A stretch of DNA of 64,000 nt from Microplitis mediator (Eukaryota; Arthropoda; Insecta; Hymenoptera; Braconidae). Location of the stretch: contig NC_079969.1 in assembly GCF_029852145.1 (NCBI RefSeq), forward strand, positions 19,153,798 to 19,217,797, written 5' to 3'. Positions within the stretch are counted from its first letter, which is position 1; the number at the start of each line of letters is the position of its first letter. The notes beneath the pieces are model-generated. The model searched no databases and was not told the DNA's origin. It worked only from the letters and a program-made list of their open reading frames with translations. Below are positions 57,469 to 64,000 of the stretch, piece after piece. Position numbers and translations under genes: made by a program.

Positions 57469-60400
57469 ATGAACACCGAGAGATCATCGAGGATCGAGTT
57501 GCTCAATAGCTCGAACTACGAGGTATGGCGAATTCGTATGAAGGCCGTGCTATTAAGACACGACAAGTGGGGCTACGTCAGCGGTAATATCCCGGCACCA
57601 GATGCTGGGTCTGGTAATCGTGCGGCGACATCCGCGCTGAACAAATGGAAGGAGAACGACGAAAAAGCTTTGGCTGAAATTATCCTGTCGGTGGGTGAAG
57701 CTGAACTGAGAAGCATCTCGAATTGCACCACGTCGAAGGAAGCCTGGGAGAAGCTCCAGTCGATTCATGCTTCAAAAGGTCCAGTGCGGAAGATTGAACT
57801 ACTCACGGATATGACGTCATTCAGGATAGACGAGGACGACGATTTCAGAGGACGCCTAGACAAATTTTCAAGTGCCATAGAGCAATTGGCGGGGATGAAG
57901 GTTGATATTCCCAACGACATGCTGGTCGTGTTAATACTCTAAGGTCTGCCGCCGAGCTACGAGAACTTCAGGTGTGCCATGAGGTCCAAGGACGATCTGC
58001 CGAACGCAGAGGTGCTCATCGGAAAAATTATGGACGAAAATAAAAGTCGCACCGTCAATACAGTGGTCGATAACAATGCTCTCTACGCTGGAAACCGGCA
58101 AAGCAGTAATCAACGTCGTAATAACCCGAAGCAGAAAAAGAGGTACCCATGTTATATATGTGGTAGCCTTGAACATTGGGCATCAAAATGCCCGCAACGT
58201 CCAAAAGGCACAGTGAAAAATGTCAGCGCAAATTTTGAAAATTTGTACGTAGAAGTCGCAACGACAGAAGAGGTTAACAACGTGACATCCACATCGAGAT
58301 GGTACTTGGACAGCGGCTGCACAACGCATATGTGTGCGAACGAAGACATGATGGAAGATCTTCAGAAGTGTACAGCAACGCTGAACATGGCCAACACCGC
58401 ATCGACGACAGCGAAAGCAAAAGGGACAGCGTACCTGACAGCAGCAACAATAAATGGTAATGTAAAAGTTAAAATTAATAATGCATTATTAGTAAAAGAT
58501 CTCAGGACTAATTTACTTTCCGTGTCCAAAATCACACAAAACGACCGAGAGGTCCTATTTAGAAAAGATGGAGCTGTCATCAGAGACCTAGAAGGCAACG
58601 TCAAGATGATAGCAGACCGGATTGGAGATTTGTACTACCTGAGGGAAGCTGGAGAGCAGGCCAACGCAGCGACAGAGGAGTCGCACACTTCGGAAGCAAG
58701 CCTGTGGCATGCTAGACTAGGTCATTTGCCCATGGACGCCGTAGTGGATTTGTCGAATGGTCACACAACAGGTTTAAAGCCGGTAAAAGGAGGCGGACAG
58801 CCGTGCGAGGTCTGTCAACGAGGCAAGTTGACGACAAAACCTTTCAAACCAAGGACAGAAAGGAGCAAAAAGCTGCTTGAGATTGTACACACTGATTTGT
58901 GTCAGCCGTCGAGAACGAGGTCAGAAAGAGGCAACTGATACTTCGTAACCTTTATCGACGATTATAGTGGCTGGTGTGTAATACACTTCCTGAAGAGCAA
59001 GGACGCCGTTTTTGAAGCTTTTAAAACGTATAAAAGCTTTGCAGAAAAACAAACAGGCATGAAAATTAAAGCCTTGCAATCAGACAACGGCAGAGAATAT
59101 TGCAATAAGCAATTCGACGAGTTTTTGCAACGTGAAGGCATACAGAGGCGACTCACAGTGCCGTACACGCCACAACAAAATGGCGTAGCCGAGCGTATGA
59201 ATAGAACAATCGTCGACATGGCCAGATGTTTGTTGATTCAGTCAGGACTGCCAGAGATGGACTGGGCAGAGGCAGTAAATACTGCGAACTACCTGAGGAA
59301 CCGATGTCCGAGCAGAAGCCACGAAGGAAAAACTCCATACGAGTTATGGCATGGAAACAAGCCTGATTTGAGACACCTACGTGTATTTGGTGCAAAAGCA
59401 TTTGTACTCAAGAAAGGTCCAGGTCAAGGAAAACTTGACGAAAAATCTGTAGAGGGTAGACTCGTCGGTTATTCAGAAACCGCGAAAGCCTACAAAATAC
59501 GACGAAGTGATACTGGAAGAATTGAATACACCAGGGACGTATTAATTATCGAGGAACCAGTATGGAGATCACGAAACGTCGAACAGATGGATCTTGAATA
59601 TATGCATCCAGTAGAAGACGCACCTGAGCCAGGGAGAGAGACCAGGAACGAGAGAGTCCACCAAGAGCCCGAGATGGGACCACCGAAACGTGCGCCGGGA
59701 AGACCCGCAAAACAAAAGTCAGGGAAACCCGGAAGACCGAGAAAGCTGTACCGATACGTAAGCATGTCGAGTGTTGCTTCAAGCAATGCATCCAGTCACG
59801 GAGAGGACGTAGATGGACCAATGGAGCAAGAAGTAGATGGCCCCGACGACGTGTTTTACCAGGCAAGCGAGGAAAATCGAGGCGAGAAAAGACCGCTCGA
59901 GACATCACTAGTGCAAATCGACAAGCGAGCACGCAGTGAAATAGGTGGAAATGGAGCTGGAACATCGACGAACGACGTCGAAGACCTGGAAGACGACGAT
60001 GAACCGATAGAGGTTAAATTCATCGAAGAAATGGCTCATATGGCAGATATTGAGCTAGAAGAAGCGACAAAAGGCGATAATGCACACGAGTGGAAGCGTG
60101 CAATCGCTGATGAGGTGCGTTCACACCTGCAACATGGAACCTGGGAGCTGGTAAAACGACCAGAGCGAGGGAGAGTAATCGGCTTGAAAGTAATTCTGAA
60201 AAATAAAACAAACGCAGAAGGAGAAATCACGCGTAGAAAAGCGCGAATAGTAGCCAGGGGCTTTATACAAAGACCTGGGTTCGACTTCGATGAAACGTTT
60301 GCTCCAGTGGCGAGACTGGACACCATCAGATTACTAGCAGCATTGTCGACGGAGATGGGGACGAAATTACATCAAATGGATGTAATAACGGCGTACTTAC

Positions 60401-61651
60401 ACGGAGTAATTGACGAGGAGCTATACATGGAACGTCCGACGGCGTTGAAAGAGACTCTGGAGTTCATTGTACGAAGTGAGAGAAGAGATTCACCATTACT
60501 TCCGATGGCAACGAAGATGCTTGAGAACTTCGCTAAAGGTGAGCAAGTTTGCAGATTGCGCAAAGCAATATATGGATTGCAACAGTCTGGGAAAAAGTGG
60601 TACGAACGCTTAAAAGCCACACTCCAGAAGTTGGGATTGGAGCCAACGATATCAGATCCATGTCTTTTCCAATACAAAGAAGACGGAAAAATAATATTAG
60701 TCGCTGTGTATGTAGACGACATCTTGGCTACGTCAAACGACGAGAAATGGATCTGAAACGAGGCCTAAACAAAGAGTTTGGAATCAAGGACCTCGGAGAG
60801 GCTAAATATTGCCTAGGCATTGAAATTAAACAAGAGCCAGGCAGGGTAAGCTTGAGTCAAGGAAAGCACATCGAGGATTTACTGAAGAAATTCAACATGG
60901 TGAATTGTAATTCTCAGAACACGCCAGCGAGCACAACATCGAAGTTGAGAGCCGCAAAGGACACTGAGAAGCAGACGACGAACCCCAGTACCGAGAACTA
61001 GTCGGATCGCTCATGTACCTATCAATAGCGACGAGACCAGACATTGCACACAGTGTAAGCTTGCTGAGCCAGTTCAATGAGCATCCAAATGAGGAGCATT
61101 GGGGAGCTGCGAAGAGGGTACTAAGATACCTAAAAGGAACGTCGAAATTAGGACTTGTATATCGATGACCGATTGGAAAAATCGTAGGATATACCGATGC
61201 CGACTGGGGCAATGATCCCATCGATTCAAAGTCGTACACAGGGTACGCATTCATCCTGGGAGGAGCTGCAATTAGCTGGAAGTCCAGGAAACAAAGGACA
61301 GTGGCACTGTCGACGACGGAGGCTGAGTACCAGGCCCTTACAGAAGCCACTAAAGAGTCCATGTATTTGAGAAGACTCATCTACGAGCTGGGAATTCCAC
61401 AATTCTCAGATGGAGAAATTTATTGCGATAACCAGGGCGCGATAAAATTGACAACGGCAACGAAGTTCCACGACCGGACCAAGCATGTCAGGATCAAATT
61501 CAACTTCGTCAGAGAAGCGGTCCAGAGCCAGACGATAAAGCTGACGCACATGCCAACAGAAGAGATGATCGCCGACATTTTCACGAAGCCACTAACCAGA
61601 GAGAGATACACTGATATCACGAAGGCACTGGGAGTGAGTGAGACGGAGTAA
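57469..61651 (+). pseudogene. copia 2 gag-pol polyprotein, multiple lesions
   Basis: From ATG 57469, gag has NSSNYEVWRIRMKAVLLRHD and KWKENDEKALAEI, with TAA at 57940. Then come a zinc knuckle CYICGSLEHWASKC (about 58149), protease WYLDSGCTTHMC, integrase finger WHARLGH...CEVCQRGK, and a TGA at 58936 just before YFVTFIDDYSGW. The integrase catalytic block follows (SDNGREYCNKQF, PQQNGVAERMN), then an acidic linker and RT with RKARIVARGF, HQMDVITAYLHG and VYVDDILATS. Frame changes occur near 60745 and 60990 and a TGA at about 61166. RNase H has YTDADWGND, ALSTTEAEYQAL, DNQGAIKL and ADIFTKPLTRE, ending at TAA 61651. The domain order is complete but the element is dead. Confidence 0.92.
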
Positions 61652-61681
61652 TACAGCACACGTGCTCGTATTAAGGGAGAG

Positions 61682-61945
61682 TGTTGGAGATAGTAATATT
61701 CACACATATACTACTCACACTATACTAGTCGACGATTCATCGCGCATGCTAGTTGCACCGATACATACACACGCGTGCATACATATCGGCATATACGTTT
61801 TTCTCTAACCATTCGTAACTAGTCGTCAAGTCTATACACCTCGCGTAATATATATAGATATAATTTCTACTCTTGAATAAACGTTGCATATAATTTAAAC
61901 AACTCTTTTATTAATTATATTATTGAACCCTGCCTATCTCTCACA
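61682..61945 (+). repeat. 3' LTR of copia 2
   Basis: 264 bp, TGTTGGAGATAGTAAT to CCTATCTCTCACA, with 12-base near-inverted ends (TGTTGGAGATAG / CTATCTCTCACA). It contains a polyA-type AATAAAC at 61877. No target duplication can be checked because the 5' end is missing. Confidence 0.92.
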
Positions 61946-63429
61946 AAACTGATTTATAATGGTATTTAAATTAGTTATTTTTCATTGATTAATAAACAAA
62001 AAAATTGATTTTCTGTCATCATTTAAAATATTAGCAAAATCTACAACTATTTCATTAATGATAAATTTTTATAAATTATTTGTTTTTTTTTACAGTTATT
62101 ATTATTTTACAATCATATAATTTTTAATAAATATTTTCAAATTTTCACTTTTCAAAAATTGCCGATTTCTCACTTAACGAAGCAGTCGCGTAGAAAAGTG
62201 CGCTGCTATTTTTTCACTGCTGTCTTAGCTACCACGTTAAACATAAAGTAACTCTAAAAAGTCAAGAAATTGTAAGACAGCGCTTTTAAGTTGGTATGAA
62301 AAAACTTATTCGGCTGACAAAATTGAGTCCCATACCAAAGCATTGAGTGATCACGGCCTGCTGGTCACCAGAGCCCAAGAGGATTCGACACGACCCACAC
62401 ACTCAACCCGACGACAACCACCGATAATAGCCGGAAACGGCGTTATGCCTTACTACCGCCAGCGGGAATTTTCGGATTTGACATCACTCAGCGAGTTAGC
62501 CTGCAGGAAGACTAAACATCCGAACAATTTGCCAATGGGCACGAACAGTCGTAGCAAAGATTTATACGACCTATAGTATACTTGCACAATTTGTTCATTG
62601 TTAAAACCAGACTGACATCGAGGGACTCGAGGAGCAACTTGACCGTGTCATTTGGGTAAGAGCTCGGCTTTAGACGTTATCGAAGTGCTGCCAAGTGTGA
62701 AAGCCCTAAACTAAGAGCTACCTAGAGAGGACAACAATAAACGACGCCATTCTGGATCGTACCTTGCTGTTAGTGACACGAGCTTTGCAAAAATTGATCG
62801 AAATTAAAACTTTTAATTAATAATCACTTTCGAGACCGTAGAAATTGTGAGTAAATAATATACTGAGTCCGGTATTTTGACAAGTCGTAATCGATTATAA
62901 TTAGTAATCATTACATGATAAATAATTGATAAACCGGCGAGTACAATTTGTGCAGAGCATTGCAACCATAACACCGATACCAGTGACTTTACCTTGTTCC
63001 GCGTGCGGATACATAATCGCTTACATTTTTTGGTGATTAACTGATCAACACCGACGCAATTGTGATCGGACAAGCCGATCGCATTAATCCGCTGTCTGTA
63101 GGAATTCAGTGACGCCGATCCCGGCCCGCCATTTTGGATAAATTATTGACCACGTGGAGACGACGGAGAAAACTACAAGATCATCGACCGGTGAGTGAGT
63201 CAAAGAACTTTATTTCGAGGAATAACTCGATTTGACGCCAGATTCTTTTTTTGTTGTTCCTTAAATAAATGAATTTATTGTTGTTAAGTGAGATTCGTGT
63301 GATTTGACAACTCGAGTTATTCCACTGGTATGACGTTGACTGATGTGTTAAAATTGAAACTTGACATCGATGTGATACGTGGTGATTTTGACCTTGATTT
63401 ATTATTTATTTTATTTTAGTTTATTATTG
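61946..63429. other. non-coding stretch, mixed composition
   Basis: AT-rich to about 62200, then more balanced, with short ORFs that I do not recognise (62343-62576 plus). A donor-like CCG|GTGAGTGAG at about 63190 follows a G+C-richer run (63060-63180), which could be a 5' leader exon of a gene or a retroelement. No confirmation within the window. Confidence 0.35.
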
Positions 63430-63598
63430 TGTTAATTTTTAGTAGATTTTATAGAAATCTATCTCTTGCATTTGTCCTCGTGGTGGAATATTCGAAGAAT
63501 TTTGCCATAATCTATCATAATTCATCGAGTAGGTTCCAAAAATACCATTAGTTTAAAAGTTTATATATGTATGTATATATACATATATTGTGACATTA
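63430..63598. repeat. dispersed repeat K, copy 3
   Basis: TAGTAGATTTTATAGAAATC and GCCATAATCTATCATAATTC match 53040-53170; GTAGGTTCCAAAAATACC matches 47050-47080. It ends in a TATATGTATGTATATA tract. Confidence 0.6.
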
Positions 63599-64000
63599 CA
63601 TTGCCGAGGAGATAGAGTTGAAGGTTGGAGTACGTGGGAGTCTATGTGCTGGAGACAGATAACGTGAGTATGTGTGTTAAGTTGAGTGTAGTAGATAATG
63701 AGTTGAGTATATAGAGTATAAATGTGTATGGTAAGTCAAGTGTGCGATAGAGTACGTGTAGTGTACGGAGTATGTTTTGGAGTGTCTGTGTGATGGAGCG
63801 TGGATTTAACGGGGGATGTCTAGCTGTGTCGCGGATAGTGGCCAAGATAACGTGCCTCCCGACGATGACGACTAGGCCCAGGCTTAGCCCTCGGGGTGAT
63901 CGCGGAGGTGTGACTGAGATGTCACCGCCCCTTCGAGTTGGTACCCGAAGTTAGCTGGGGTACGTGTTCGTTTATTAGGGGGATGGCAGGCCTTGATTGC
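63599..64000 (+). mobile_element. possible LTR start running off the window
   Basis: TGTGACATTACATTGCCGAG after a TA-rich tract looks like an LTR start. The composition changes abruptly to G+C-richer, GT-rich sequence. The 3' end lies outside, so the call cannot be tested here. Confidence 0.3.

Larger units (their letters stand above)
57249..61945 (+). mobile_element. second Ty1/copia retrotransposon, decayed, 5' LTR truncated
   Basis: Plus-strand copia element with a 95-base 3' remnant of the 5' LTR (57249-57343), PBS, gag-pol with several lesions, purine tract AAGGGAGAG and a 264-bp 3' LTR (61682-61945). The 5' LTR is missing its first about 170 bases at the boundary with palindrome B3. 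The coding region is much richer in G+C than that of the first copia element, so the two are different families. Confidence 0.93.

Noticed and set aside
59490..60722. Several 80-140 aa minus-strand ORFs
   Set aside because: Antisense shadows of the G+C-rich copia 2 pol gene.

Overview
This window is eukaryotic and insect-like. It is AT-rich and intron-bearing, with no bacterial operon structure. It is almost entirely transposable-element sequence stacked in nests: Ty1/copia elements that use the Drosophila-copia type half-tRNA-iMet primer site, a hAT (BED finger) pseudogene, a P-element/THAP9-like remnant, a non-LTR retrotransposon, many TA-flanked MITEs and (TA)n tracts. A parasitoid hymenopteran fits the style, but that is an inference. 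No clearly conserved host gene is visible. The only host-gene candidates are a 119-aa ORF at 1246-1605, a gag-like ORF at 37.7-39.2 kb and a small gene-like fragment at 41.7-42.1 kb.

1-13.5 kb: a small ORF with a TATA-like box and a polyA signal, palindromic element A1, then a minus-strand hAT pseudogene (2.7-12.5 kb). The hAT gene is split by an 8.1-kb DNA transposon (3550-11692) with ~580-bp terminal inverted repeats, CAC...GTG ends and a TA duplication. That transposon has an uninterrupted 723-aa transposase-like ORF and an upstream multi-exon partner, and it was itself invaded by two LTR-like insertions (4099-5611 and 6528-7164).

13.5-27.2 kb: TG-rich and AT-rich satellites, a TIR MITE (18480-19233) and three members of an unusual family (E1-E3) bounded by CCCGGGAAAAA inverted repeats. 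E1-E3 are filled with short near-palindromic repeats and each carries an internal tRNA-like module. E1 was hit by a solo LTR, and E2 by a nearly intact copia element (20471-24873, minus strand). E3 itself landed inside palindromic element A2.

27.2-45 kb: palindromic elements B1, B2 and C, solo LTRs, two copies of an 880-bp repeat R, a nearly full LINE (about 32.3-35.7 kb) and a gag-like ORF.

45-64 kb: a MITE, palindrome D, a two-level tandem block with ~520-bp subunits, a P-element-like pseudogene, palindrome B3 carrying a solo LTR, a decayed second copia element (57249-61945) whose 5' LTR is cut at the B3 junction, and a possible LTR start running off the right edge.

Two themes stand out. 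One is the number of solo LTRs: four have exact 4-5 bp target duplications, one has an imperfect duplication, and one lies in a TA tract. The other is the number of long-armed palindromic elements, four families with arms from about 200 to about 1000 bp. Where two element types are nested, the inner one gives a dated, recoverable empty site. All coordinates were read by eye from the sequence.
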